63,099 nucleotides of DNA from a cyanobacterium PCC 7702. Its GTDB lineage: Bacteria > Cyanobacteriota > Cyanobacteriia > Cyanobacteriales > Nostocaceae. Shown here one piece after another: positions 28,929 through 37,971 of this stretch. The stretch's first letter is position 1; each line of letters begins with the position of its first letter. The notes beneath the pieces were generated by a model. It ran no database searches and was not told the DNA's origin. It saw only the letters and a program-made list of their open reading frames with translations. Location of the stretch: NCBI GenBank assembly GCA_000332255.1, contig KB235926.1, positions 1,494,334-1,557,432 on the forward strand. Reading direction: 5' to 3'. A program made the translations under genes and the position numbers.

Positions 28929-30536
28929 CTATTTTTGAATGGTTTTGTAGATTAAAAACTGGCTGGGGTCAAGTTGTACGCCCTTGAGGCCATTTTGAGC
29001 AAAAACATAATCTTTACTTTGCCACAAGGGAATATAGGGTACATCAATAGCTACTTGAGCTTGAATCTCAGTAAATATTTTCTGACGATTTTTTGGGTTT
29101 TGCTCTTGGCGTTCTTGAGCAATTAATTGATTCACTTTTGGATTGTAGTAAAACGAGCCTTGGGTTTTACTTGCTCCCTCTTCACATCCGTTTGCTAGTG
29201 AACCTTTAGGACATTCTAAAAATGGTTGAATGTAATTATCTGGATCTAAAAAGTCTGGATACCAATCAAATATTGATATGGGATACAAACCTTTGGAAAT
29301 GTCTTTAAAAAAGGTTGCGCTTTCAACTGGGTTAATTTCGAATTGTAGTATTCCCTCCATGTTTTTATCAGCAATTGCTTTGATGGTCTGTGCTGCTGAA
29401 GCACTAGTAGGAGAAGTAGAACTGTGCCAAATTTGTATTTTGGCAGGATTGCTTTGAGAAAAGCCAGCAGCAGTTAACAGTTGTTTGGCTTGGTTGATGT
29501 TACCATCACCGTATTTTTCTTTGAAAACTGGTTTGTAGACATTAAAAGTAGTAGGAACCATACTGTAAAGTGCTTCAGCTTGATTGTACAAAACTCGCTG
29601 ATTGATAATCGAACGATCGATCAAAGCCGCGATCGCTTGTCTGACAGCAGCATTGTCCAAGGGTTTTTGATTTCGGTTTAAAGCCATGAATTTTACAGCG
29701 CTACCTTGAGCAGCGATCGCTTGCCAATCACCTTTTTTGGCACTTTCTTGTAAAGTTTTAATTTGAATTGGTTCCAAAGATATGTAAGCCACATCTACAG
29801 CTTTGGTTCGAAAGGCATTAAATAAGTTAGCGGGACTGCTGAGAATTTGCCAATTAATACCTTGGTTGAGTGGTTTTTCACCCCAATATTTATCAAATAC
29901 ATCTAATCTTACTAAATCAGTTCCGTATTGAGTTAATTTATAAGGACCGGTACCCACAAATTTACTCGGTTGAAATTTTCCTGCTCCTAGTTCGTAAGCT
30001 TGAGGTGAAACTGCACAAACACCAGGAAAAGCTAGCAAAGCTGGAAACGCTGCAAATGGTTTTTTTAGTTTAATTGTTAATTCTTGTTCGCTTGTAGCTT
30101 TGACAGAGTCAACTACATCTTTAAGCAGGAAAGACGGTTTGCCACCGTTTTGTAGAAAGCGCTGAATGCTAAATTCCATTGCCTTAGCATTAAAAGGCGT
30201 GCCATCGTGAAAAACTACGCCTTGGCGTATGGGAATAGTGTACGTTAAACCGTCCGGACTAACTTTTGGCAATGCTGTTGCTAACTGCGGCTTTAGTTCA
30301 GTACTTCCACTTTTGTAAGTGTAAAGGCGATCGCTCATGTTGTACACCAATACCAGTGATTGTACCTCGTAGGCATCAGCAGGATCGAGCGTGCGCGGTC
30401 TTAAAGTGGTTCCAACGGTAATGCGATCGCCATTACCAGAAGCTACTTTAGTTGTCGAGACAGTTGTTTGCGAACCCTTGCCACAACTAATAACTAAAAA
30501 TAAACACAGACCAAACAAACAAAAAAATTTTCCCAT
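28929..30536 (-). CDS. ABC transporter substrate-binding lipoprotein, family 5
   Basis: A solute-binding protein of SBP_bac_5 type (PF00496), related to DppA/OppA/NikA. A lipoprotein signal FFCLFGLCLFLVISCGKG is at the N-terminus, with the lipidated cysteine in ISCGK. The family motif TYTIPIRQGVVFHDGTPFNA is near mature residue 100. I prefer the ATG at 30536, which puts the signal peptide at the start; an ATG at 30611 would add 25 residues. Neither has a strong ribosome site. The permease gene follows after 5 nt. The substrate (peptide, nickel or other) is unclear. Confidence 0.88.
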   Translation of the reverse strand: MGKFFCLFGLCLFLVISCGKGSQTTVSTTKVASGNGDRITVGTTLRPRTLDPADAYEVQSLVLVYNMSDRLYTYKSGSTELKPQLATALPKVSPDGLTYTIPIRQGVVFHDGTPFNAKAMEFSIQRFLQNGGKPSFLLKDVVDSVKATSEQELTIKLKKPFAAFPALLAFPGVCAVSPQAYELGAGKFQPSKFVGTGPYKLTQYGTDLVRLDVFDKYWGEKPLNQGINWQILSSPANLFNAFRTKAVDVAYISLEPIQIKTLQESAKKGDWQAIAAQGSAVKFMALNRNQKPLDNAAVRQAIAALIDRSIINQRVLYNQAEALYSMVPTTFNVYKPVFKEKYGDGNINQAKQLLTAAGFSQSNPAKIQIWHSSTSPTSASAAQTIKAIADKNMEGILQFEINPVESATFFKDISKGLYPISIFDWYPDFLDPDNYIQPFLECPKGSLANGCEEGASKTQGSFYYNPKVNQLIAQERQEQNPKNRQKIFTEIQAQVAIDVPYIPLWQSKDYVFAQNGLKGVQLDPSQFLIYKTIQK

Positions 30537-30611
30537 TCCGCCCAAGCTTTTTGCGAGCGAGGAAAACCTATTCTTAAATATCAAAATTTTGCACCCGGTA
30601 GAGTTATTCAT

Positions 30612-31075
30612 CTTAACTATACGTCTAGCTAAATTCCCTATATTTTTAATTAATATTTTTGATGGCTGAGCTTGCTACGGCGATATTTTCATCTTTTTTC
30701 GCTTGGCGGTTTTCACATTATTTAGGATACTATAAACCCTGGCGGGCAGGGGGAAATATTTGTAGCTAAAGATACTATTACCTACGGACAAGTAAAGGTA
30801 GGTAAGTGTTATTTATGATACTAAACAGAAAGCTAGTAAAAAGATGAGAAAGAATACATTCTTTAAAATTTATAGGAACTAAATTAAAATTACAGAAATA
30901 CATCAACGCAGTCTGGATGAAGATTTTTTTGGGAAAGGCTTTGTTAAACTTTTTATTTAATCCAAACAAAATCGCTAACAAAACCAAAGTGAAGTTTTGA
31001 CGTGGAAGTATGAGTGACTGAGGTTGGAGGGGGATATCAAACAGCAAGACAACAGCTTGATAGCGAGAGAACAGT
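30612..31075. other. Intergenic region upstream of the ABC lipoprotein gene
   Basis: AT-rich, divergent region between the lipoprotein gene and the small hypothetical gene. A short minus-strand frame at 30778-31047 is poor in coding character and is not called. No repeat or clear operator seen. Confidence 0.4.
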
Positions 31076-31411
31076 GTGAAGTACTTTTTTTTATCGGAAG
31101 GATGGACGGTTGGCAGGGTATGGGCTTCTGATGGACTTTGGCAGATAACCGCATGGCGACGTCAACCGGATATTCAGCAAATGAATATTTGTTTGGTAGA
31201 AAAAGGTGAATTGATGTGGCTTTATCGCGTCGAAGATGCGGTGATCACTGTGGAGGTAAAACCACTGGCACCATTACAAACTGTTAACTCAAACCAAGGC
31301 ATCGGTCAAGTAATACTGAGGCGGCTAATGACTGCAGAACAAGTCCTCGAGCGTCTGGGAAGTGCAGCAGCAAGATGCTATCTTCAGAACATAGAGTTAA
31401 TAGTGCAGTAA
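31076..31411 (+). CDS. Conserved-looking hypothetical protein upstream of psbB
   Basis: A 111-residue protein that I do not recognise by named domain. It begins MKYFFLSEGWTVGRVWASDG, has several tryptophans and a cluster of alternating hydrophobic residues suggesting a small beta-rich fold, and no signal peptide. The start codon would be GTG at 31076. Composition and codon use look like its neighbours, which makes it a likely real gene. It reads in the direction of psbB, 354 nt upstream of it. Function is unknown. Confidence 0.6.
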   Translation: MKYFFLSEGWTVGRVWASDGLWQITAWRRQPDIQQMNICLVEKGELMWLYRVEDAVITVEVKPLAPLQTVNSNQGIGQVILRRLMTAEQVLERLGSAAARCYLQNIELIVQ

Positions 31412-31765
31412 GAGGGAAAAAGTCGCTTGTTGACGTCCTTTGAGCAGACCCAACTTTTGTGTTGCTAGCCGTTGTGAACCAAATCCTTAGCTGTTTGTAC
31501 GCTTGCAAACTGTTCCATCAATAGTTACACTTTTTTAAGCATTCTCATTTTTGCTCAGCGATCGGCACCAACTTTGAGAGCAATTCTGAAAGTGGGCAAG
31601 CAGCGATCGCAAAAGCTACCAAACAATCTCACACCAAGCTGGAGAAAATCCAAGCTTTGGCAATAACAAAAAACTCAGACTACTTACCAGCAGCAAATTT
31701 TGCTGCGCGTAACCTAATGTCAAAAATTGTTTTGTAAACAAACTCTTCGAGGAGGAGCGTAGTCG
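31412..31765. other. psbB upstream region
   Basis: A 354-nt gap that should carry the psbB promoter. I see a HIP1 octamer near 31604 and a good ribosome site (GAGGAGGAG, 31749-31757) before psbB, but no other clear structure. Confidence 0.45.
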
Positions 31766-33295
31766 ATGGGACTACCTTGGTACCGAGTACACACAGTCGT
31801 TCTGAACGATCCAGGACGGCTGATTTCTGTACACTTGATGCACACAGCTTTGGTAGCAGGCTGGGCTGGTTCGATGGCTTTGTACGAACTAGCTATTTAT
31901 GACCCCAGCGACCCGGTTCTCAACCCCATGTGGCGCCAGGGAATGTTTGTGCTACCGTTTATGGCACGCTTGGGCGTTGTTGGTTCTTGGGGTGGCTGGA
32001 ACGTTATCGGCGCTTCCAACTACGACCCAGGTTTTTGGTCGTTTGAAGGCGTGGCAGCTGCTCACATTATTCTTTCCGGTCTTTTATTCTTAGCTGCAGT
32101 TTGGCACTGGGTTTACTGGGATCTGGAATTGTTCCAAGATCCCCGCACTGGCGAACCAGCTCTCGATTTGCCAAAAATTTTTGGCATCCACTTGTTCCTA
32201 GCCGGTCTGCTTTGTTTTGGTTTTGGTGCTTTCCATCTCACTGGCTTGTGGGGACCAGGAATGTGGGTTTCCGACGCCTACGGCTTAACAGGCCACGTGG
32301 CACCGGTGGCGCCAGAATGGGGACCAGATGGCTTTAACCCCTACAATCCCGGTGGAGTAGTAGCTCACCACATAGCTGCCGGTATTGTTGGTATTATTGC
32401 TGGTTTGTTCCATCTGTCAGTCAGACCCCCCGAAAGGCTTTATAAAGCTCTGCGGATGGGTAACATCGAAACTGTACTTTCTAGCAGCATAGCAGCTGTA
32501 TTCTTTGCAGCTTTCGTTGTTGCTGGCACCATGTGGTACGGTAGCGCTACCACCCCCATTGAGTTATTTGGTCCTACCCGCTATCAATGGGATCAAAACT
32601 ACTTCAAGCAGGAAATCCAACGTCGCGTGCAATCGAGCCTGGCCCAAGGCGCAACTCTGGAACAAGCCTGGTCACAAATTCCAGAAAAACTGGCATTTTA
32701 CGATTACATCGGCAATAGCCCTGCCAAAGGAGGTCTGTTCCGTACAGGTCCAATGAACAAAGGTGATGGCATCGCTCAATCGTGGGTTGGTCATCCCATC
32801 TTTACAGACGCGCAAGGGCGAGAGTTGGAAGTACGCCGCATGCCCAACTTCTTTGAAACTTTCCCCGTAATTTTGGTCGATAAAGACGGAATTGTCCGTG
32901 CTGATATTCCCTTCCGTCGAGCAGAATCAAAATACAGCTTCGAACAAACCGGTGTGAAAGTAGCCTTCTACGGCGGTGACTTAAACGGTCAAACATTTAC
33001 AGACCCCGTTGACGTTAAAAAATGGGCACGTAGAGCACAATTGGGCGAAATATTTGAATTTGACAGGGAAACTCTGAACTCTGATGGTGTGTTCCGCACT
33101 AGTCCCAGAGGTTGGTTTACCTTTGCCCATGCTGTATTTGCTCTGTTGTTCTTCTTCGGTCATATCTGGCACGGTTCTCGCACTCTTTTCCGAGATGTAT
33201 TTGCTGGTATCGACCCAGATTTGGAAGAACAAGTCGAGTTTGGTGTGTTTGCAAAAGTTGGTGACGTAACCACCCGCAAGAAGGAAGCTGTCTAA
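31766..33295 (+). CDS. psbB: Photosystem II CP47 chlorophyll-binding protein
   Basis: A 509-residue core antenna of photosystem II with six membrane helices. The start [19 protein letters not shown] is invariant in oxygenic phototrophs. Histidine ligands for chlorophyll are visible in [32 protein letters not shown] and [18 protein letters not shown]. The large lumenal loop spans about residues 260-440. A strong GAGGAGGAG ribosome site precedes the ATG. psbT follows after 130 nt, the usual cyanobacterial arrangement. Confidence 0.98.
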   Translation: MGLPWYRVHTVVLNDPGRLISVHLMHTALVAGWAGSMALYELAIYDPSDPVLNPMWRQGMFVLPFMARLGVVGSWGGWNVIGASNYDPGFWSFEGVAAAHIILSGLLFLAAVWHWVYWDLELFQDPRTGEPALDLPKIFGIHLFLAGLLCFGFGAFHLTGLWGPGMWVSDAYGLTGHVAPVAPEWGPDGFNPYNPGGVVAHHIAAGIVGIIAGLFHLSVRPPERLYKALRMGNIETVLSSSIAAVFFAAFVVAGTMWYGSATTPIELFGPTRYQWDQNYFKQEIQRRVQSSLAQGATLEQAWSQIPEKLAFYDYIGNSPAKGGLFRTGPMNKGDGIAQSWVGHPIFTDAQGRELEVRRMPNFFETFPVILVDKDGIVRADIPFRRAESKYSFEQTGVKVAFYGGDLNGQTFTDPVDVKKWARRAQLGEIFEFDRETLNSDGVFRTSPRGWFTFAHAVFALLFFFGHIWHGSRTLFRDVFAGIDPDLEEQVEFGVFAKVGDVTTRKKEAV

Positions 33296-33316
33296 AATTT
33301 GGTAGCAAACTATTTC

Positions 33317-33374
33317 AGAATGGTCTTATAACTACTGAAAATTCATAGCATAATAAAAGTAGTAAGACCATTCT
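33317..33374 (+). terminator. Long hairpin between psbB and psbT
   Basis: Arms AGAATGGTCTTA...CTACT (33317-33336) and AGTAGTAAGACCATTCT (33358-33374) pair over 17 bp with a 3-nt bulge, followed by TTTTCTG. It could end part of the psbB transcripts or stabilise their 3' ends while allowing read-through to psbT. Confidence 0.65.
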
Positions 33375-33425
33375 TTTCTGCAAAAGATTATACTCTCGAA
33401 AAACGGGATAGCAGGAACTTAGCAT

Positions 33426-33530
33426 ATGGAAAGCGTGGCATACATTTTGATTTTCACTTTAACTATCGGAACTCTCTTTTTTGCAGTCGCATTCCGCGAA
33501 CCACCCCGCATTGAAAGAAAAGAAAAGTAG
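33426..33530 (+). CDS. psbT: Photosystem II small subunit PsbT
   Basis: A 34-residue single-helix protein, too short for most gene callers. It begins [20 protein letters not shown] and ends with the polar tail [12 protein letters not shown], as in all PsbT proteins. It sits at the dimer interface of photosystem II and helps recovery from photodamage. Its location 130 nt after psbB is standard. Confidence 0.95.
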   Translation: MESVAYILIFTLTIGTLFFAVAFREPPRIERKEK

Positions 33531-33590
33531 AATCAGTACTACTACTACTACTACTTAATTTCTTTGATGGCAAGTTATAAAAACTGCAAA

Positions 33591-33616
33591 CCGCTGTTAC
33601 CTGAAGGTAGCAGCGG
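33591..33616. terminator. Terminator after psbT
   Basis: An 11-bp stem (CCGCTGTTACC / GGTAGCAGCGG, one G-T pair) with loop TGAA, then TCATTTATTT. It lies between psbT and the convergent M16 gene and may serve both. Just before it (33535-33556) is a short ACT microsatellite. Confidence 0.7.
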
Positions 33617-33632
33617 TCATTTATTTACTCGG

Positions 33633-35132
33633 CTAATTCTTTGCTTGGGGTTGTGGTGAACCGGGAATGGTTACGTCTATTGGTATTACCCGAGTTGCTA
33701 GCTGGGTTAGTGGTGGATTGATAGCAGCTTGATTTCCTACTACCAGGATCGTCAAATTTTCTGGATGGAGGTATTTGCGTGCTACTCGCTGCACATCTGC
33801 TGCAGTAGTCGCTGCTACAGCTTTTTGATAGCGAAACAGAAAATCGCTCGGGTAACCGTAATATTCGTATCGCATCAAGCGCAGCAGGATTTGAGCGGGA
33901 TCTTCAAAATTGAACACAAAGGAATTAAGAGTAGACTCTTTGGCAAAAGCTAACTCTTGGCTAGAAACTGGTTGAGTTTGCAAACGCTTGATTTCTGCTT
34001 GCAGTGCTTTCACAAACTTTACAGTTGCATCGGATCGCGTTTGTCCGCCAGCAATAAACATACCAGGGTAGTCATAGCGGGGACTCCAGTAACCGTACAC
34101 CGAGTAAGCTAAGCCTTGGCGCGATCGCACTTCATTAAACAAACGTCCGCCAAATCCATTTAATACCCCATTTAACACATCCAGCACCGGATAATCGGGA
34201 CTGTTAAACTGTCCGCCCAAATGACCGATAAGAATGTTACTTTGAGTCAGTTGTGGTTGATTGACAACAAAAACACCACTACTTATAGCTGGCGCTACCT
34301 TTGGCGGTTGAGGTTTAATTAAATTTGGTTTGGGTTTCCAATCACCAAACCGAGCTTGGATCAACTCTTTCATTTTCTTGGGTTCGAAATCTCCTACTAT
34401 CCCCAAAATCATGTTGTTGGGGTGAAAGAATTGTTCTTTAAACTTGAGCAAATCTTCTCGGGAAATATTGTTTAGTGTGGCGTATTCTGTAGTTCGAGCG
34501 TAGGGACTATCTTGTCCGTAAATTAATTTCTTAAATTCCCGCTGAGCAATTTCCTCTGGATCGTCGTTGCGGCGAGCTATTCTACCTCGTTCTTTCGTCT
34601 TTGCTAATTCTAGTTTGTCTGCAGCAAACACCGGTTGTTGCAAAACTTCCGCGAATAATTGCAAAACCGTTTCTACATCTTCCTTGAGGGCATCAAAACT
34701 AGCATTACCTGCTACTTCGTTAATACTTATTTCTACGGAGGCAGCTCGCTGTTCCAACATTTGGTTGAGTTCGTCAGCAGTATGCTTTGCAGTTCCACCC
34801 GAACGCATAACCTCGCCTGTTAATTTTGCCAAACCAACCTTATCTGCTGGTTCCCAACGCCCACCGGTACGAATCAGCGCCGTACCTTTTACCAAGGGCA
34901 GTTCGTGGTCTTCCATCAAATACACTACCATGCCGTTGTTAAGCACGTATCGTTCGTACTTTGGTAATTTGGGCTCAGGCAAGGGAGCAAACGTTAACTC
35001 TGTATAATGTTTTGCTGCCGTTGCGGCCCAAGAAAAATTCAAAGTTAAAATGACAAAGGCAAAAGCAGCAATTAATACATAAACAAATCTTTTCCCATTG
35101 GAGATTATGCAGTTGAAGTTGTGAGCGTTCAT
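33633..35132 (-). CDS. M16-family peptidase-like protein, non-catalytic partner
   Basis: A 499-residue insulinase-family protein with a signal peptide (VLIAAFAFVILTLNFSWAAT), so it acts in the periplasm. The M16 fold is seen in YVLNNGMVVYLMEDHELPLV and the C-terminal domain FNEVRSRQGLAYSVYGYW. The zinc motif HxxEH is missing: the equivalent stretch reads GLAKLTGEVMRSGG. It is therefore probably the inactive partner of the catalytic M16 protein encoded just upstream, 62 nt away. Start ATG at 35132; an earlier codon at 35165 is possible. Confidence 0.88.
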   Translation of the reverse strand: MNAHNFNCIISNGKRFVYVLIAAFAFVILTLNFSWAATAAKHYTELTFAPLPEPKLPKYERYVLNNGMVVYLMEDHELPLVKGTALIRTGGRWEPADKVGLAKLTGEVMRSGGTAKHTADELNQMLEQRAASVEISINEVAGNASFDALKEDVETVLQLFAEVLQQPVFAADKLELAKTKERGRIARRNDDPEEIAQREFKKLIYGQDSPYARTTEYATLNNISREDLLKFKEQFFHPNNMILGIVGDFEPKKMKELIQARFGDWKPKPNLIKPQPPKVAPAISSGVFVVNQPQLTQSNILIGHLGGQFNSPDYPVLDVLNGVLNGFGGRLFNEVRSRQGLAYSVYGYWSPRYDYPGMFIAGGQTRSDATVKFVKALQAEIKRLQTQPVSSQELAFAKESTLNSFVFNFEDPAQILLRLMRYEYYGYPSDFLFRYQKAVAATTAADVQRVARKYLHPENLTILVVGNQAAINPPLTQLATRVIPIDVTIPGSPQPQAKN

Positions 35133-35194
35133 CTGCCTTTTGCCAGTTACCTTACACTTGTTCATATTGTTGATATCCCTTGGCTTCCCAAGCT

Positions 35195-36769
35195 CTATAA
35201 AGATAAAAGCTTGCCAATAGTACGATTTTCGGGTGTGAACGTGAGGAGGGCTACTCGTTGAACATCAGCAGCGGTGACAGCTTCTAGTTGATTCAATTGT
35301 TTGAATAAATTTCGCCAAGAGCCAGTTTTGACTTCGTATTCCAATAACTGTTGTGCCATACCCATATTGGAATCAAGCGATCGCAACAAATCAGCTCGAG
35401 CTTGGTTTTTCACTCGCTCCAACTCCATTACCGACACAGGTTCAACCTTCAATTTTTCAATTTCGTTGCGCAAAGCAACTTCCACTTCATCAACTGTATG
35501 TCCGGGAGCAGTCAAAGCATAAAATAACATTAAATTTGGATACTTATCTCCTGGAAATCCGCTCAAACCCTGAGCTGACAGAGCCAAACGCTGCTTTTCT
35601 ACCAAAGATTTATACAAGCGCGACGTTCTTCCGTCACTGAGCAATCTACCGATAATTTCATAAACTGCGTTATCCGGATGGGTAATTGCTGGACGGTGGT
35701 AGCCTTCTAGATACCAAGGTTGAGACTTTAACTTTAAAGTTACTTCCCGCGTTTGTGTCTGCTTGGGTTCTACCGGGATCTGCTGTTGTGGTTTTGGTTT
35801 GGCTTTGTAGCGCCCAAAATAAATTTGTGCTAGCTTCTTCACTTGTGTGGGGTTGACATCTCCAACAACAGCAATAGTTAAATTACTTGCTACGTAGTGG
35901 GTGTCAAAAAACTTTTGTACATCTTCCCTTGTCAAATTGCGAATATCTTCGTCGTAACCAATCACCGGACGTTTGTAGGGATGCACCGAAAAAGCTGTAT
36001 CGTTAAACTTTTCAATCATCATGCCAATAGGTGAGTTTTCTACCCGCAGGCGCCGTTCCTCCAAAATCACATCTTTTTCTTTATAAAACTCCCGAAACAC
36101 CGGTTCGAGGAAACGTTCTGACTCCAGGGACATCCACAACTCTAGCTTATTGGCAGGAAAACTGTAAAAATAACGAGTAGCTTCTGTGGAGGTATTAGCA
36201 TTTAAACCTACACCTCCTGCCTGTTCCACAATGCGTCCGAAATCATTTGGCTTGACAAGCTTGGCCGCTTGTGCTTCTACTTTCTCAAATTCGGCTGTTA
36301 ACCGAGCAACCTCATCTTTTTTACCAGCAGCTTTGGCACTTTGAATTTGGTCTGCTAGCCGATCCAAGCGATCTAGCAGTGGCTTTTCTACTTTGTAATC
36401 TTTTGTACCAATTCTTGTTGTGCCTTTAAAAGCTAAATGTTCTAGAAAGTGGGCTACGCCAGTTTTTCCCTCGGGTTCGTCGACACCACCTACATCCGCG
36501 TAGGTAACAAAAGAAATAACAGGTGCCTGATGACGCTCGAGGACGAGAAACTTCATACCGTTGTCGAGGCGAAACTCTGTCATTTGCTTAATTACCCGCT
36601 CCAGATAAGGTTGAATAGAATTTGGGGTAGGGGGCGGAGTTTGAGTTCTAGCCCAAACAAATTTTTGCGGCAATCCCCAGCCCAAAGTTAATGCTAAAAG
36701 CAAGGTGACAACAAATCGACGAGTAATTTTTTTGACTTGTAATTGGTAGGGAAAATAGAGTTCATTCAT
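35195..36769 (-). CDS. M16-family zinc metallopeptidase, catalytic
   Basis: A 524-residue exported peptidase. The zinc motif HFLEH lies in TGVAHFLEHLAFKGTTRIG, and the downstream glutamate ligand region follows. A signal sequence (RFVVTLLLALTLGWGLPQKF) begins at about residue 15. It probably pairs with the non-catalytic M16 protein encoded downstream, like other two-subunit M16B enzymes. The ATG at 36769 is chosen; the longer frame adds 32 polar residues. It is divergent from a TetR regulator, 138 nt away. The substrate is unknown. Confidence 0.9.
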   Translation of the reverse strand: MNELYFPYQLQVKKITRRFVVTLLLALTLGWGLPQKFVWARTQTPPPTPNSIQPYLERVIKQMTEFRLDNGMKFLVLERHQAPVISFVTYADVGGVDEPEGKTGVAHFLEHLAFKGTTRIGTKDYKVEKPLLDRLDRLADQIQSAKAAGKKDEVARLTAEFEKVEAQAAKLVKPNDFGRIVEQAGGVGLNANTSTEATRYFYSFPANKLELWMSLESERFLEPVFREFYKEKDVILEERRLRVENSPIGMMIEKFNDTAFSVHPYKRPVIGYDEDIRNLTREDVQKFFDTHYVASNLTIAVVGDVNPTQVKKLAQIYFGRYKAKPKPQQQIPVEPKQTQTREVTLKLKSQPWYLEGYHRPAITHPDNAVYEIIGRLLSDGRTSRLYKSLVEKQRLALSAQGLSGFPGDKYPNLMLFYALTAPGHTVDEVEVALRNEIEKLKVEPVSVMELERVKNQARADLLRSLDSNMGMAQQLLEYEVKTGSWRNLFKQLNQLEAVTAADVQRVALLTFTPENRTIGKLLSL

Positions 36770-36907
36770 AAGCAAAAATGAAAGTAAAGTTTCATGACTA
36801 AGAATCGAGTAGGGCGTTAATCTTGTATTAAGCTTTTTATGCTTTTTGTACTTGTCGTAAGACAATAATGCTACGAATCCTGTTCCGGATATCTCACTAT
36901 AAATGTT

Positions 36908-37537
36908 ATGCGTGTCTTTAATTCTCCTGTGCCATCAGAGGCACAAACGCGCAGCCGTATTTTACAGGCGGCAAGGCGATTGTTTTCCTCTCAGGGATTT
37001 GATGGAACTACTACCCGCGACTTAGCACAAGAAGCAGGCGTTGCGGAAGGAACGCTATTTCGTCATTTTCCCAATAAAAAGGCAATTTTGGTGGAGGTAG
37101 CAACTCAAGGATGGGTGGAGATTCTTACCGACTTGCTCACAGAATTAAGCGAAATGGGTAGCTACAAGGCTGTAGCACAGGTAATGCGCCGCCGGATGTG
37201 GAACATGCAAAAAAATGCCGATCTGATGCGGGTGTGCTTCATGGAAGCCCAGTTTCATCCGGATTTGCGCGATCGCATCCAGTCTGAAGTAATTACCAAA
37301 ATGACAGATGTGGCCGAAGCTTTCTTCCAAACGGCAATGGATAAAGGTATTTACCGCAAAATGGATGCAAATTTGGTTGCCAAGGTATTCTTGGGAATGT
37401 TTGCAGTCGCAGGCTTTTCCCACAACACGTTAATGGAACCAGAAGCTTCTCCTCAACGAATGCAGCAAATGGCAGAAGGACTTGCTGATATATTTCTCAA
37501 CGGCGTGCTAGCCAAAAATGGAGACACTAACAGTTAA
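36908..37537 (+). CDS. TetR/AcrR-family transcriptional regulator
   Basis: A 209-residue repressor-type protein. The N-terminal helix-turn-helix is clear: ILQAARRLFSSQGFDGTTTR and DLAQEAGVAEGTLFRHFPNK. The C-terminal ligand domain (residues 70-200) is helical and gives no hint of the ligand. It is divergent from the two M16 peptidase genes, so these are plausible targets. Start ATG at 36908. Confidence 0.88.
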   Translation: MRVFNSPVPSEAQTRSRILQAARRLFSSQGFDGTTTRDLAQEAGVAEGTLFRHFPNKKAILVEVATQGWVEILTDLLTELSEMGSYKAVAQVMRRRMWNMQKNADLMRVCFMEAQFHPDLRDRIQSEVITKMTDVAEAFFQTAMDKGIYRKMDANLVAKVFLGMFAVAGFSHNTLMEPEASPQRMQQMAEGLADIFLNGVLAKNGDTNS

Positions 37538-37716
37538 TTAATTTTGCTTGCTGACTCCACTGTTGTGCTTGCTCAACGGTGGGACATAAATCTCGCCGCC
37601 GCATTGTTGCCACTTGCAAGCGTAAAATTTGCTGATGTAATCTGTGGGCAGGAATATTAGCATGAAGCAATAATCGGCAATATTGGGTACCGACCCTAGG
37701 AATTCGCCATTTATTC
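37534..37716 (-). pseudogene. C-terminal fragment of a DUF4332-like protein
   Basis: One minus-strand frame reads WRIPRVGTQYCRLLLHANIP and then AHRLHQQILRLQVATMRRRD and LCPTVEQAQQWSQQAKLIN. This is coherent protein-like sequence reminiscent of the helix-hairpin-helix DUF4332 family. An in-frame stop lies just upstream and no start codon is available, so it is a remnant. It overlaps the end of the TetR gene by 4 nt. Family recall is from memory and moderate. Confidence 0.45.
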
Positions 37717-37930
37717 GCAAATTTTTAGCTTCCTGCCGCAGGAAGCGCGATCGCTACAAGGCATCAAGCAAAAAGTCGTGGCAGCAAATAGTGTTATCAA
37801 ATTTGTATTTGTCTAGCTGCTTCTGTTGTGAACTGCTTTGCTAGTTTTTTTCATCCACTAGAGGCTATTTTTGAGGCTCGCTAATTCCAAAAATTTCTCT
37901 GCTTGCTGTTACTGACAACCTATTTCACCA

Positions 37931-37957
37931 TAAAAAAGACGCGGCGAGCCGCGTCTT
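37931..37957 (-). terminator. Rho-independent terminator of the transketolase gene
   Basis: A perfect 9-bp stem (AAGACGCGG / CCGCGTCTT) with a 4-nt loop; on the minus strand it is followed by a run of T. It lies 14 nt after the transketolase stop codon, which fixes its direction. Confidence 0.85.
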
Positions 37958-37971
37958 GACAAAGGTTAGGA

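Noticed and set aside
30778-31047. 89-codon minus-strand frame before the small hypothetical gene
   Set aside because: No recognisable motif, rich in F, N, K and L as expected of AT-rich non-coding DNA, and no ribosome site.
33535-33556. Possible CRISPR or functional tandem repeat (ACT units)
   Set aside because: Only a plain trinucleotide microsatellite of about 20 bp.
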